From assembly GCA_934130435.1 (NCBI GenBank), contig CAKOYB010000005.1:1-64000 (forward strand): a stretch of DNA of 64,000 nt, given 5' to 3'. Both the position numbers and the translations under genes were made by a program. The stretch comes from an uncultured Clostridia bacterium (GTDB taxonomy: Bacteria; Bacillota; Clostridia; TANB77; CAG-508). Position 1 is the stretch's first letter. Each line of letters opens with the position of its first letter. Below the pieces are notes generated by a model. The model made no database searches and was not told the DNA's origin. It saw only the letters and a program-made list of their open reading frames with translations. Below, one piece after another: positions 25,607-35,503 of this stretch.

Positions 25607-26806
25607 TTACTTTAATAATTCTACTGCTTTTTTTAGCTGTGTGTCTTCCTGCTCTTCTATGCTATATAAATTCTTTACTTCTTCCGGAAGTTTATCTTCA
25701 TAGTCCGGTTGTATTCCCACTTTATTTATCTTGTTTCTATTTGGAGTGTAATACTCTTCTGTTGTTATCTTTAATCCAGCCCCAGTACTTAATGTAATTA
25801 ATTCTTGTATTACCCCTTTTCCATAGGTAGTCTCTCCAACAATAGTTGCTTTATTGTTTTCTTTCAATGCAGCTGCCAGTATCTCAGATGCACTTGCAGT
25901 ATTTTTATTGGTTAGAATCACTATTGGCACTTTTATTTCTGGATCATTTTTAGATTTTTCTATTTCCTCATCTCCATTTTTGTTTTTTGTAATTAATATA
26001 GTTTGTTCTTTTTCTAATATATAATCTGCTATTTCTAATGCTCCATCAACAATTCCACCACCATTATTTCTTAGATCTATAATTAACGATTCTATTTTCT
26101 TTTCCTCTAAAAGTTTATATTGTTTTAAAAATTCTTTAGAGCATTTTTCATCAAATGTTGATAAATTCATATATCCAATATTATTATTTATTACTTTAGT
26201 TTTTATAGGATATAAGTCTACATTTTGTCTTTCCACTTCGATTGTTAGACGTTCTCCGTTTCTCTCTATTTCTAGTTTTACCTTTGTTCCTTCTTTTCCT
26301 TTTATATTGTTGGCAATCTTGTCAAAATCATCTGCTGTGTATTCTATATCATCAACTTTTCTTATTATATCTCCAGATTTCACCCCCGCCTTCTCTGCAG
26401 GTGAATTGTCTATTGGAGCAATCACAACTATTCCATCGTTTTCTGTATCTTTTGTCATATATATACCTATTCCAACATAATTTCCTTTAGTGTCTGTAAC
26501 AAATTCCTCCATTTCTTCTTTAGTAAAATACTCCGAATATTCATCGCCCAGCCCTGCAACATATCCTTTTAAAGCTCCATTGATTAAATCATCTTCATTA
26601 ATTTCTCCTAAATAGTCCTTGTCTATAATTTTTCTTATTTTTTCAATATATAATTCTAGCCTTGAGTTTTTTCCTGAAAACACTTTATATGCTTTTTCTG
26701 TTCCATCAATTTTATTATAGAAAAAAGCTGTAGTAATTATAAATGTTACAAGTGATACCACTATAATCAACATTATAATCTTATAAAAATTCTTTTTATT
26801 TTTCAT
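25607..26806 (-). CDS. S41 family carboxy-terminal processing protease (CtpA/CtpB-like)
   Basis: A 399-residue protein. An N-terminal membrane anchor (about 8-29) is followed by a PDZ domain (about 95-185, with GIGIYM and GVKSGDIIRKV) and the S41 peptidase domain. The catalytic Ser is in NTASASEIL and the Lys in TYGKGVIQE. It is a periplasm-like/cell-surface protease that trims or activates other envelope proteins. It lies just after the M23 hydrolase and ftsEX genes, but a terminator at 26868-26892 separates it from them. Confidence 0.93.
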   Translation of the reverse strand: MKNKKNFYKIIMLIIVVSLVTFIITTAFFYNKIDGTEKAYKVFSGKNSRLELYIEKIRKIIDKDYLGEINEDDLINGALKGYVAGLGDEYSEYFTKEEMEEFVTDTKGNYVGIGIYMTKDTENDGIVVIAPIDNSPAEKAGVKSGDIIRKVDDIEYTADDFDKIANNIKGKEGTKVKLEIERNGERLTIEVERQNVDLYPIKTKVINNNIGYMNLSTFDEKCSKEFLKQYKLLEEKKIESLIIDLRNNGGGIVDGALEIADYILEKEQTILITKNKNGDEEIEKSKNDPEIKVPIVILTNKNTASASEILAAALKENNKATIVGETTYGKGVIQELITLSTGAGLKITTEEYYTPNRNKINKVGIQPDYEDKLPEEVKNLYSIEEQEDTQLKKAVELLK

Positions 26807-26867
26807 ATACCCTCCAAATTATTAATTACATTTAAATTATATTATAATAGATATATAATTATAAGTC

Positions 26868-26892
26868 AAAAAAAAGAGGAATAATTCCTCAT
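26868..26892 (-). terminator. Rho-independent terminator after the M23 hydrolase gene
   Basis: GAGGAATTATTCCTC hairpin followed on the minus strand by TTTTTTTT. Confidence 0.85.
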
Positions 26893-26898
26893 TTTTTT

Positions 26899-28014
26899 CT
26901 ATTTCAAATAAGTTAATGGATCGACATTTGAACCTTTTACAATTACTTCGAAATGTAGATGATTTCCTGTTGAGTATCCTGTACTTCCGACTCCCATTAT
27001 TGTTTGTCCTTTTTTTACTTTATCCCCTATTTTTACTCGTTTAGAATTATCTAATCCATGTTGGTACAATGTAATAACTCCGCCTCCATGATCTATCATT
27101 AAATAATTTCCTCTAGCTCTATTTTTTCCACTTCCAACAACAGTTCCATCTAGTGCTGCAACAATTGCTGCTCCTGCTGAAGCTCCTATGTCTATTCCTT
27201 TATGGTTTGTGCTTCCTACCCCTCCAGGTGATTTTCTTCCGCCAAAATAAGATGTTATTCTCTTAGATGATGGACATGGCCAAAGCATAACTCCACCTAC
27301 ATAGTCTCCATTGCTATTTTGAGAAGCTCTTCTTGCTTCCTCTTCTAACTGTTTTATTGCTGCATTATATTCATCAATTTTCTTTGAAAGTTCTTTTTCT
27401 TCACTAGATAACTTTGATATGTAATTTTCTTTTTTAATTTTTTGATTCTTTAAAGCTACATTTATTCTTTCTTGTTCTGCTTTTTGTTCTTTATAAGACT
27501 TTTGTTTTTCTTCAAGTGATTTTTTGTCTGTTTCAATCTTTGTTTTTTCTTGCTCTATAGAATCAAGTAATTCTTTATCATATTCCATAACTTCTTTTAC
27601 CAAATAATAATTTGAAATAAAATCAACTACATTATATGAGTTTAAAAGAACATCTAAATATGATGTATCACCATATTTATATTGAACAACCAATCTTTCT
27701 TCTACTAATTTATTTTTTTCTTCATATTCCTTCTCTTTTTGATCTATTTGAGTTTGTAAACTCTTTATTTCTTTGTTTAAATCTGATAATTTACTTGATA
27801 GGTCGTCCAATTTATCTTCATTATCTAAAATAGAAGAGCTTAAAGACTCAATTTCTTTCATTGCCTCAGATTTATTTTCCTGTACTTCTTTTTTTTGTTC
27901 AGTCGCTTCATTCTTTTTTTCTTGTAATCCAGATATTGTTTCTGCCAAAGAAGTACTAGTAATTGAGAATAGTAAAATAAAAGTCAACATTAATGCTGTG
28001 ATTTTTGTTTTCAT
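26899..28014 (-). CDS. FtsEX-associated M23 peptidoglycan hydrolase with coiled coil (EnvC/PcsB-like)
   Basis: A 371-residue secreted protein. The signal peptide ends near SLAETI. Two long coiled-coil regions (about 28-110 and 150-240) precede a C-terminal LytM/M23 domain with zinc ligands in NHKGIDIG and HLHFEV and the catalytic-region His in YQHGL. The architecture and the adjacent ftsX and ftsE genes indicate a cell-wall endopeptidase gated by FtsEX at division. AAGGAGG ribosome site. Same transcript as ftsEX by position. Confidence 0.92.
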   Translation of the reverse strand: MKTKITALMLTFILLFSITSTSLAETISGLQEKKNEATEQKKEVQENKSEAMKEIESLSSSILDNEDKLDDLSSKLSDLNKEIKSLQTQIDQKEKEYEEKNKLVEERLVVQYKYGDTSYLDVLLNSYNVVDFISNYYLVKEVMEYDKELLDSIEQEKTKIETDKKSLEEKQKSYKEQKAEQERINVALKNQKIKKENYISKLSSEEKELSKKIDEYNAAIKQLEEEARRASQNSNGDYVGGVMLWPCPSSKRITSYFGGRKSPGGVGSTNHKGIDIGASAGAAIVAALDGTVVGSGKNRARGNYLMIDHGGGVITLYQHGLDNSKRVKIGDKVKKGQTIMGVGSTGYSTGNHLHFEVIVKGSNVDPLTYLK

Positions 28015-28032
28015 ATTCTTCCTCCTTTAAGG

Positions 28033-28920
28033 TTATACCTCTAAATATTTTCTCATTGATAAAATACTTCCTAATGTACCTATACCTATTCCTAAGACTA
28101 GATAAACTATTATTATTAAATTAAACATGTCTCCAAAAGTAACTAAGCTAACTCCAAGATTTTGAACTACTGTAGTTCCCATTAGTTTTCCAGCAATTAC
28201 ATTATATGTGATTCCAATTGCTAACACAGATATACAAGCTGAAATTATTCCAATAGTTATACCTTCTACAATAAATGGCCATCTTATAAATGAATTTGTA
28301 GCTCCAACATATTTCATAATTGAAATTTCTCTTCTTCTTGCATATACAGTTAATTTTATTGTATTTACTATAATAAATATAGATGCAATAACTAATCCAA
28401 TAAGAATTACTATTGTAATAATTCTTATTCCTTTTGTTATCTGATCTAAAGTATTCATTGTTTGATCTTTACTTGTAACCTCATCTACGTTACTAAGTTT
28501 TGAAATTTGTTCCTTTACTTCTGGTGCAAGTTTTAAATCTGTAAAAGTTACAACATATGAATCTGGTACTTCATATCCATCTAATAAGTAATCTTTATCG
28601 CCATAACTTTCTTTTAACTTTTCTAATCCCTCATCTTTAGAAACAAAAGTAACAGAATTTACACCATTTATGTTTTGTATTTCATTTTTCATTGTTTGTA
28701 TTTGTGCTTGTGTTGTGTCTTTCTTCATAAAAACTCTAAGTGCCTGTGCATCTTCTACACTATTCATAATATGGTTAACATTTTCTCCAATTGTAAAGAA
28801 AAATCCAAATATTAACATTGAGATACACATAACTAATATTGCAGAAAATGTTGACTTTTTGTTTTTAAAAACATTTTGAAATCCTTCTTTTAGTAAATAT
28901 CCTATAATATTAAACTTCAC
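28033..28920 (-). CDS. ftsX: Cell division protein FtsX
   Basis: About 295 residues with four membrane helices: one after the short N-terminal MKFNIIGYLLKEG, then a large extracellular domain (about 55-165), then three more. It is the membrane half of the FtsEX complex that activates a wall hydrolase. The start is a GTG with AGGTGG eight nt upstream, overlapping the ftsE stop by 11 nt. A GTG four codons further upstream is possible but lies on the ribosome site. Confidence 0.93.
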   Translation of the reverse strand: MKFNIIGYLLKEGFQNVFKNKKSTFSAILVMCISMLIFGFFFTIGENVNHIMNSVEDAQALRVFMKKDTTQAQIQTMKNEIQNINGVNSVTFVSKDEGLEKLKESYGDKDYLLDGYEVPDSYVVTFTDLKLAPEVKEQISKLSNVDEVTSKDQTMNTLDQITKGIRIITIVILIGLVIASIFIIVNTIKLTVYARRREISIMKYVGATNSFIRWPFIVEGITIGIISACISVLAIGITYNVIAGKLMGTTVVQNLGVSLVTFGDMFNLIIIVYLVLGIGIGTLGSILSMRKYLEV

Positions 28921-29593
28921 TACTATACCCACCTTTTTTATCTCTAACTATTACGCCTTTATCTATTTTAATAACCCTTTTTTTCATTTGGTCTACTATA
29001 TCTTTAGCATGAGTTGCAACAACAACTGTTGTTCCCCTCATATTTATATCGTTTAATAAATTCATTATATCCCAGGCTGTTTCTGGATCTAGGTTTCCTG
29101 TGGGTTCGTCTGCAATTAGCATAGAAGGATTATTTACAAGTGCTCTTGCTAAAGCTACTCTTTGTTGCTCTCCTCCTGATAATTCATTTGGATACATTTT
29201 TGCTTTTTCACTAAGTCCTACAAGTGATAATACCATTGGTACTTGTCTTCTTATATGTCTAGGAGTTGCTTTAACTATATACATTGCAAATGCTACGTTT
29301 TCATAGACAGTTTTATCTGGTAATAATCTAAAGTCTTGAAAAACCACTCCCATGCTTCTTCTTAGAAATGGCACTCTAGACTTTTTTATAAAAGTTGTAT
29401 CTTTTCCATTTATTATAATACTTCCAGAAGTTGGTTCTTCCTCTTTTAATATTAGTTTTATAAGAGTAGATTTACCAGAACCAGAAGATCCTACTAAGAA
29501 TGCAAATTCTCCTTTTTCAATTTTAAAATTCGCATTTTGCACTGCTTCTGTACCTGTACTATATGTTTTATTTACATTTCTAAATTCGATCAT
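28910..29593 (-). CDS. ftsE: Cell division ATP-binding protein FtsE
   Basis: A 227-residue ABC ATPase with Walker A GSSGSGKST, signature LSGGEQQRVALARAL, Walker B MLIADEPTGNLDP and a switch His. MIEFRNVNKTYSTGTEAVQ is typical of FtsE. First gene of ftsE-ftsX-hydrolase; overlaps ftsX. Confidence 0.95.
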   Translation of the reverse strand: MIEFRNVNKTYSTGTEAVQNANFKIEKGEFAFLVGSSGSGKSTLIKLILKEEEPTSGSIIINGKDTTFIKKSRVPFLRRSMGVVFQDFRLLPDKTVYENVAFAMYIVKATPRHIRRQVPMVLSLVGLSEKAKMYPNELSGGEQQRVALARALVNNPSMLIADEPTGNLDPETAWDIMNLLNDINMRGTTVVVATHAKDIVDQMKKRVIKIDKGVIVRDKKGGYSSEV

Positions 29594-29692
29594 TTATTTC
29601 GCCATCCTGACATTATATTCTACTTTTATATCATAACAATTTTCTACAATTATTTCAAGTATTTTAGTAAAAAAACATTTTCATATTTTTAG

Positions 29693-29736
29693 CAAAAAAA
29701 TATACCCTCAAAATATAATATTCTGAGGGTGTATAC
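29693..29736 (-). terminator. Rho-independent terminator of prepilin cassette 3
   Basis: On the minus strand ATACACCCTCA and TGAGGGTAT arms form a hairpin ending in ATTTTTTT. It differs in sequence from the terminators of cassettes 2 and 4. Confidence 0.85.
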
Positions 29737-29751
29737 AAAAAAATTTATTGT

Positions 29752-30432
29752 CTAAAAACTAATTTCTTCTTCTGATAGTAAAGAAGTATCAAAATCTGTT
29801 AATAATGTACAAATGCTATATTCTGATTCCTCTTCCATAAGTGATTCTTCTTCATTTGCGTAATACCAGTTACTTGGATCATTGCAAGCTTCCGTATCTG
29901 AAATCAAAAAAATATCTGTTGTTGAATAGTGAACATTTTCAATTATAATATCATCATCTCTATATTCACTCTCATCTTTACTTATTCTAGCCCAAACTTT
30001 ATCATAATTGTGTATACTACCACTTGATTTTACTTTTGTGTTCAAACTAATTACGTAATATCCATCATAATTTGATTGTGGGATCTTATAATATGGTCCA
30101 CTCTCTTCCCCTCTATAGTAAAATTCAAGTTTATTATTAGCCATCTTAACTATAATTTCCCCATCTGCTATACCTCTAAAATATTTTGCATTTGATTCAT
30201 TATTTTTATTATTTCCGTTTGTCTCTATAGAATTAGCATAATTTCCTAATTTATCTGCTTCATCTTTCTTTGCACTTTCATATTTTTCTTTTGCTGTTTC
30301 GGATTTTCCTAGAATATTATCTCCTGTTATTGCTCTTATGCTTACTACTGCTAATATCAAAAGTATTATTATTGTTATTATCAATGCAACTAATGTTATA
30401 CCTTTCTCGTTTTTTGTTAATTTTTTTTCCAT
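29752..30432 (-). CDS. Prepilin-like protein, cassette 3
   Basis: A 226-residue protein. The first 55 residues match the cassette 2 protein almost exactly: KNEKG cleavage motif, then ITLVALIITIIILL. After that it is unrelated, rich in Asp/Glu/Ser/Tyr with no membrane segment. Pilin Glu+5 is Ala. AAAGGAGG ribosome site before the ATG. Downstream of a leader ORF in the long reading frame. Its role could be a minor pilin, pseudopilin or surface-displayed adhesin; none is proven by sequence. Confidence 0.85.
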   Translation of the reverse strand: MEKKLTKNEKGITLVALIITIIILLILAVVSIRAITGDNILGKSETAKEKYESAKKDEADKLGNYANSIETNGNNKNNESNAKYFRGIADGEIIVKMANNKLEFYYRGEESGPYYKIPQSNYDGYYVISLNTKVKSSGSIHNYDKVWARISKDESEYRDDDIIIENVHYSTTDIFLISDTEACNDPSNWYYANEEESLMEEESEYSICTLLTDFDTSLLSEEEISF

Positions 30433-30463
30433 ATTTCTTCCTCCTTTATTTTTTTGCAACGCA

Positions 30464-30491
30464 AAAAGAGATGAACTTTTATCCATCTCTT

Positions 30492-30493
<2 letters not shown>
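30464..30493 (-). promoter_or_regulatory. Attenuator-like hairpin, cassette 3
   Basis: AAAAGAGATG / CATCTCTTTT hairpin with a 10-nt loop, overlapping the leader TAA (30494-30492). Then TTGCGTTG, the prepilin ribosome site and its ATG. Confidence 0.65.
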
Positions 30494-30617
<124 letters not shown>

Positions 30618-30678
30618 TTGTAATTTTTCCTTCTATATATTTTTCTTGCGTTGTCTTTTATTTTAATTAACTGTTTTT

Positions 30679-30707
30679 ATTATTACATAAGAATATTTGA
30701 TTTGCAA
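30679..30707 (-). promoter_or_regulatory. Promoter of cassette 3
   Basis: TTGCAA, 17 nt, TG-T-AATAAT on the minus strand. The spacer differs from cassettes 1 and 2 while the boxes and spacing are kept. Confidence 0.8.
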
Positions 30708-30748
30708 GAGTTTTATTCAAAATTTATGAATGTAAATTATGTTTTGTC

Positions 30749-30865
30749 TAGCCTACCTTTTGTATATTTTTTAAAAAGATTAAACTCTCCAAGGCATACG
30801 CGGGTATTCCCACGCCTCAATGGGCTGTCGAGATTTAACTTTTTTAAAAATATACAAAACGGCTA
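30749..30865 (-). repeat. 117-nt long-hairpin element, copy 3
   Basis: Same length and arms as copies 1 and 2. A change in the core (CCCCCGC to CCCACGC) still allows a stem through a G-T pair. It lies upstream of the cassette 3 promoter. Confidence 0.7.
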
Positions 30866-30884
30866 GTTATAAATACTAATATAA

Positions 30885-31085
30885 ATCACCCAAACTATAT
30901 ATTATTTTCGATGAATAAAAAAATTAATTGTTCGAGCTGCTTAGAACATTATATTTTTTTATGAAGAGAAAAAATATATAGTTTGGGTGATAATATCTTT
31001 CTATAATTTATATTAATAAATAAAAACTAATTGTTCGTGCTGCCTAGAACTTTATATTTTTTTATGAAGAGAAAAAATGTACTCT
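30885..31085. repeat. Palindromic elements upstream of cassette 3, one full and one partial unit
   Basis: The full unit (30885-30992) has arms CACCCAAACTATATA / TATATAGTTTGGGTG, an extra A-T pair compared with the 9275 copy. A second, truncated unit runs to the prmC stop region. Together they fill the gene-free space before prmC. Confidence 0.8.
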
Positions 31086-31089
31086 AACA

Positions 31090-31926
31090 TTAACATTTTT
31101 GAGCAACAACTACTCTTTGTATTCCTTGAATATCTTTTCTAAAATATATATTAAAAAATTCTTTGGAATTCTCAAGTATTTTCTGTACTTCTTTACTTTG
31201 ATTATATCCAATTTCTAATGCAAGATATCCCCCATCTTTTAAGTACATACTTGCATTACATATTATGCGTCTATAAAACATTAATCCATCTTCTCCACCA
31301 TCAAGTGCAAGTCGTGGCTCACTTTGCACTTCTTTACTCAACTTTTTTATTTCTTCTGTTTCTATATATGGTGGATTTGATACAATTATATCAAATTTAG
31401 AATTAATATTTTCAAATAAATCAGAATTAATGAAGCTACATTTATCGTCGACTTTATTTAATATTGCATTTTTCTTTGCAATATTTAGTGCTTCTGCACT
31501 TATGTCCGACATTACAACATTTGCATTCTCCATATATTTTGCAATAGAAACTCCTATAGCACCGCTTCCTGTACATAAGTCCAAAATACTATTTGCTTTT
31601 ATCTTCTTAGAAATTTCTATTACTTCTTCTACAAGATTTTCAGTATCTGGTTGAGGAATTAATACATTCTCATCAACATAAAAATCAATATTCATAAAAG
31701 ACTGACTATTTGTTACATATTGTAATGGAGTCCCAAGCTTTATTTTTTGTATGTATTCTTTAAATTTCCTTTCATCTTTTTCTAGTAAATCTACATTGTC
31801 GTTAATTATTAAATATTGTTTATCTTTGTTTAGTACCTTTTGTAATAATCTTATTGTGTAGTTTCTAGGTGTTTCAACACTAGATAATTCCATTATTCCA
31901 AATTCAATTGCTTCATTTATTTTCAT
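31090..31926 (-). CDS. prmC: Release factor glutamine methyltransferase PrmC
   Basis: A 278-residue SAM methyltransferase that methylates the GGQ glutamine of release factors. It has an N-terminal helical domain (1-85), SAM loop DLCTGSGAIGVSIAKY and the NPPY motif (SNPPYIE). It overlaps the upstream oxidoreductase gene by the ATGA arrangement. It is not next to prfA here. Confidence 0.94.
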   Translation of the reverse strand: MKINEAIEFGIMELSSVETPRNYTIRLLQKVLNKDKQYLIINDNVDLLEKDERKFKEYIQKIKLGTPLQYVTNSQSFMNIDFYVDENVLIPQPDTENLVEEVIEISKKIKANSILDLCTGSGAIGVSIAKYMENANVVMSDISAEALNIAKKNAILNKVDDKCSFINSDLFENINSKFDIIVSNPPYIETEEIKKLSKEVQSEPRLALDGGEDGLMFYRRIICNASMYLKDGGYLALEIGYNQSKEVQKILENSKEFFNIYFRKDIQGIQRVVVAQKC

Positions 31927-33185
31927 TTTAAATCCTTTTCTATTATTGTTTTTGCAGATTCAAAACCGCTTCTTGCAGCCCAAGCCACAGTTTGTCTGTA
32001 GCCAGATAAATCTCCTATTGCATAAATTTGCGGATCTGATGTTTTAAAAGTTTCATCAACTATTATATAGCCATTTTCATCTTTTTTTACATTCAATTTA
32101 TCTGTTATACATTTATCCGCTGTAGATCCAATTGCCATTATTACATAGTCTATATCAATTACATAATTGCTGTTTTCTATATTAATAGGATTTTTTCTAT
32201 TCTCGTTTTCTTTATGTACTAATTTAGTATTTATACATTCAATTTTTCCATTTTTACCATCTTTAAATATTTTTAAAATATTGGTTTTAAATAGGAAATC
32301 AATTTTTTCTTTTTTTGCCTCTTGTATTTCTTTTTCTTCTGCCGGCATTTCTTCTTCTGTTCTTCTATAAATTATTTTTACGCTATCTGCTCCCAATTTT
32401 TTTATTGTTCTAGCAGAATCAATAGCTACATTGCCTCCTCCTATTACTGCAATCTTTTTTTCTCTAAAGTTTGGCATGTTTTTGTATTCTAGTAATTCAT
32501 TTCCACCTAAAACAATATCTAAGTTATCTCCAGGAATATTCATTTTTTTAGACTTATTAGAGCCAAATGCCAGTACAATACAATCATAATTTTCTTTTAT
32601 TTCATTTATCTGTATGTCTTTTCCTAATTCTTTATTAAACAATATATTGATATTTTTATTGAGAATAAATTTCTCTAACCATTGGTCTAAAATTTTTTTA
32701 TCTAATCTAAAATCTGGTATTCCGTATCTTAATAATCCACCAGCTTTAGAATGTTTTTCATATATTGTTACTTGAAAACCATTTTGCGATAGCAAATATG
32801 CACAAGCTAGTCCTGCTGGTCCTGATCCAATTATAGCAACTTTTTTATTAATGTTTTTTACATTTACTTTCTGTGCTTCTTTTTGTTCTAACATATAGTC
32901 TCCTATAAATGTTTCTAATTCTCCTATACTTACACTTTTCCCTTTTATCCCTCTTACGCAACTTCCCTCACATTGTTTTTTATGTGGACATATTCTACCA
33001 CATATTGGCTCAAATACTGTGGTTTCTTTAAGAATCAAAAATGCTTCTTCATATTTTTCCTCTTTAATATATTTGATAAAATCTGGAATGTTATTTTGTA
33101 AAGGGCATCCCTTTGTGCAAGGTTTAGTTTTACAATTTAAACAATATTCTGCTTTTTCTTTTATTATCTCTTTATTGTATTTCAT
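31923..33185 (-). CDS. GltD-like NAD(P)H-dependent FAD oxidoreductase
   Basis: A 420-residue protein like the small subunit of glutamate synthase. The N-terminal Cys-rich iron-sulphur domain has CLNCKTKPCTKGCP and CGRICPHKKQCEGSC. Then come an FAD-binding GSGPAGLACAYLL (about 119-131), an NAD(P)-binding GGGNVAIDSARTIKKLG and the C-terminal YAIGDLSG FAD contact. No gltA large subunit is in the window, so the electron acceptor is unknown. It overlaps the glycosylase gene (ATGA) and prmC. Confidence 0.88.
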   Translation of the reverse strand: MKYNKEIIKEKAEYCLNCKTKPCTKGCPLQNNIPDFIKYIKEEKYEEAFLILKETTVFEPICGRICPHKKQCEGSCVRGIKGKSVSIGELETFIGDYMLEQKEAQKVNVKNINKKVAIIGSGPAGLACAYLLSQNGFQVTIYEKHSKAGGLLRYGIPDFRLDKKILDQWLEKFILNKNINILFNKELGKDIQINEIKENYDCIVLAFGSNKSKKMNIPGDNLDIVLGGNELLEYKNMPNFREKKIAVIGGGNVAIDSARTIKKLGADSVKIIYRRTEEEMPAEEKEIQEAKKEKIDFLFKTNILKIFKDGKNGKIECINTKLVHKENENRKNPINIENSNYVIDIDYVIMAIGSTADKCITDKLNVKKDENGYIIVDETFKTSDPQIYAIGDLSGYRQTVAWAARSGFESAKTIIEKDLK

Positions 33186-33739
33186 TTTAACTCCCTATAT
33201 TTTTCTTTTACTAATTTTAAATCTCTCCAAAAATCAATTTTTTTGTTTTCATCTCTTAGCAAAGCCGCTGGATGAAATGTTGGCATATAAAATATTCCTT
33301 TTTTTTCTATCCATTTTCCTCTGGCTGATGTTATTCCATATTCTTCACCAAGTATGTTTTTAAGTGCAACACTTCCCAAAAGTACTATTATTTTAGGCTT
33401 TATAAGCATCACCTGATTTCTCAAATAGTCCATACATGTCACTGCTTCGTCTTTTTCTGGATTTCTATTTTGTGGTGGTCTGCATTTTACTATATTTGCA
33501 ATATAAACATCTTCTCTATTAATATCAAGCCCTTCAAATGCCTTGTTCATTAATTGCCCTGCTTTTCCAACAAATGGTTCTCCTTGAGCATCCTCGTCTG
33601 CTCCTGGACCTTCTCCTATGAACATTATATCGGCCAATTTATTTCCACAACCAAATACTATATTCTTTCTTCCTAAACTCAACTTACATTTCTTGCACTC
33701 TTTTATTGAATCTTCAAGTTCTTCCCAGCTATTATACAT
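33182..33739 (-). CDS. Uracil-DNA glycosylase, family 4 (iron-sulphur)
   Basis: About 185 residues. Cluster cysteines are in ECKKC (about 15 and 18) and in VKCRPP...VTCMDYL. The active-site motif is GEGPGADEDAQGEPFVG and the C-terminal motif FHPAALLR. It removes uracil from DNA to start base excision repair. The start at MYNSWEEL has AAGGAG seven nt upstream, preferred over an upstream ATG that would overlap the previous gene. Confidence 0.92.
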   Translation of the reverse strand: MYNSWEELEDSIKECKKCKLSLGRKNIVFGCGNKLADIMFIGEGPGADEDAQGEPFVGKAGQLMNKAFEGLDINREDVYIANIVKCRPPQNRNPEKDEAVTCMDYLRNQVMLIKPKIIVLLGSVALKNILGEEYGITSARGKWIEKKGIFYMPTFHPAALLRDENKKIDFWRDLKLVKEKYRELK

Positions 33740-33750
33740 TTTTTTGCTCC

Positions 33751-34668
33751 TTATTTTACACACTTTTCTAATAATTTTATTTTTTCTACTTCATTTGTAT
33801 TAATTCTTGCTTTTATACCTATTGGAATTACCGTCTTTGTTTCGCAATGTCCAAAATTATTTGATTTTATAATTGGAAAACTATATTCATCTCCAAGAAC
33901 TTCCTGTACTATTTCCTCTAAAGATACCTTGCTTTCGTGCTCATAATTTCCAAGCCACAATCCTTTTATTTGGTTGAAAACTCCATTTTGTTTCATGTAA
34001 TACAAAAAGTTATTAACTACTGCTGGTTCTGTTTCTATTCCTAATTCTTCTAGGAATAGTATCTTATCTTTAAAAGATATTGAATATTTTCCACATACTA
34101 ATCCTCTTGTTAAAAATAAATTTCCTCCAACCAATTCTCCCTCTGCTATTCCTTCTTTTATTGTTTTATAGCCTGTCATTTCTTTGCCTATTTCAAGACT
34201 TCCGTTTACAAATCTATTTATTGCTTCTTTATAACTGTAATCTGTTTCATCTGTTGCTATTGTCTTGAAGTTTGTTCCACTAAATGTTACCAGTCCTGTT
34301 TTTTCATGTATTATATTAGTAAGTGATGTTATATCACTATATCCACATATAATCTTTGGATTTTGCCTTATTAAAATGTAATCTAAATATTCAAAAACCG
34401 AATTTGAATTATTTCCACCTTTAGCACACCAAATCATTTTCACAGCTTCATTCTTAAACATTTCATTTATATCTTCTGCTTTTTCTTTTGCTGTAGCTGT
34501 ATATCCATATGTATTTGAGAATATGTTTTTAGAAAATAGCACTTTAAATCCATCTTGTTCTAGTATCTCTTTTGCTTTTTTTAATTCTTCTATATTTTCT
34601 CCAACAACAGGATTGGACGGTGCAACAACTCCTATTGTATCTCCTGTTTTTATCGAACTAGGTATCAT
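33751..34668 (-). CDS. S66 family LD-carboxypeptidase
   Basis: A 305-residue cytoplasmic enzyme of the LdcA/MccF family. The nucleophile Ser lies in CGYSDITSL, with Glu and His of the triad in LFLEELGIE and FGHCETK. The MccF-like GGNNSN loop is also visible. It either trims the terminal D-Ala of recycled muropeptides or inactivates peptide-nucleotide antibiotics; sequence alone does not separate these. GGAGG ribosome site. Confidence 0.9.
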   Translation of the reverse strand: MIPSSIKTGDTIGVVAPSNPVVGENIEELKKAKEILEQDGFKVLFSKNIFSNTYGYTATAKEKAEDINEMFKNEAVKMIWCAKGGNNSNSVFEYLDYILIRQNPKIICGYSDITSLTNIIHEKTGLVTFSGTNFKTIATDETDYSYKEAINRFVNGSLEIGKEMTGYKTIKEGIAEGELVGGNLFLTRGLVCGKYSISFKDKILFLEELGIETEPAVVNNFLYYMKQNGVFNQIKGLWLGNYEHESKVSLEEIVQEVLGDEYSFPIIKSNNFGHCETKTVIPIGIKARINTNEVEKIKLLEKCVK

Positions 34669-34686
34669 ATATTTCCTCCATATTAA

Positions 34687-35493
34687 TTAACTATTTAACT
34701 TAATTAATGCAATACTCCTTCCAGATTTTTCTTTTTCTGCTCTAAAAGAATGACAAATGTCACTATCGCAAACTGTACAAATTTTACTATCTATTATGTT
34801 ACTTTCCTTTAATCCAGCACTTAGTAAATTTTCAGTGTTTATTCCTAAAGTATCAATATGATATTTATTTTCTTTTTTATAAATATATTTTTCAATATTT
34901 TTTAAATTTCTAAACTTATTATAGAACATATCTTTAACATCATTTTCAACTTCAAAATGGCACTTTCTTATATGTGGACCTATACAGCAAATTATATCTT
35001 CTGGTTTGCATTCAAACTCTTTTGTTAGTTTTTCTACTGTTCGTATGCAGATTTCTTTATATGTTCCCTTCCATCCCGAATGTGTATTTGCAATAACATT
35101 TTTTACTGGATCATAAAATATTAGTGGTGTGCAGTCTGCAAAACATAATATTAATGCCTTATTAGGTAAATTTGTAACCACTCCATCTATATCATTAAAT
35201 TTTGGATTATATATTCCTTCATCTCCTTCATGTATTGCTGCAACAGAATCTGTATGTGTCTGTTTTGGTCTGCATAATTCATTATAATTAATTTTAAGTT
35301 CATTACATATTCGTTTATATGAATCATCAACCATTGATTTTCTTTCTTGATAATTATCAAATCCGGCAAAATCAAGTGGTTTAAGTGTAAAACAGTGTGT
35401 TATGTTTTTATAATTTAACAATTTTCTAAATTGAATATACTCAATATTATCGTTTTTTACATGGATAATATTTTCATTTGATAAATCTTTCAT
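34687..35493 (-). CDS. YfiH/LACC1-family polyphenol oxidase or purine nucleoside phosphorylase
   Basis: A 268-residue protein. Metal and active-site residues are in FADCTPLIFYD, NTHSGWKGT and CCIGPHIRKCHFEV. Members cleave or deaminate purine nucleosides and help peptidoglycan fidelity in some bacteria. AAGGAGT ribosome site. It lies in the same run as the LD-carboxypeptidase and addB genes. Confidence 0.92.
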   Translation of the reverse strand: MKDLSNENIIHVKNDNIEYIQFRKLLNYKNITHCFTLKPLDFAGFDNYQERKSMVDDSYKRICNELKINYNELCRPKQTHTDSVAAIHEGDEGIYNPKFNDIDGVVTNLPNKALILCFADCTPLIFYDPVKNVIANTHSGWKGTYKEICIRTVEKLTKEFECKPEDIICCIGPHIRKCHFEVENDVKDMFYNKFRNLKNIEKYIYKKENKYHIDTLGINTENLLSAGLKESNIIDSKICTVCDSDICHSFRAEKEKSGRSIALIKLNS

Positions 35494-35503
35494 AAGAACT
35501 CCT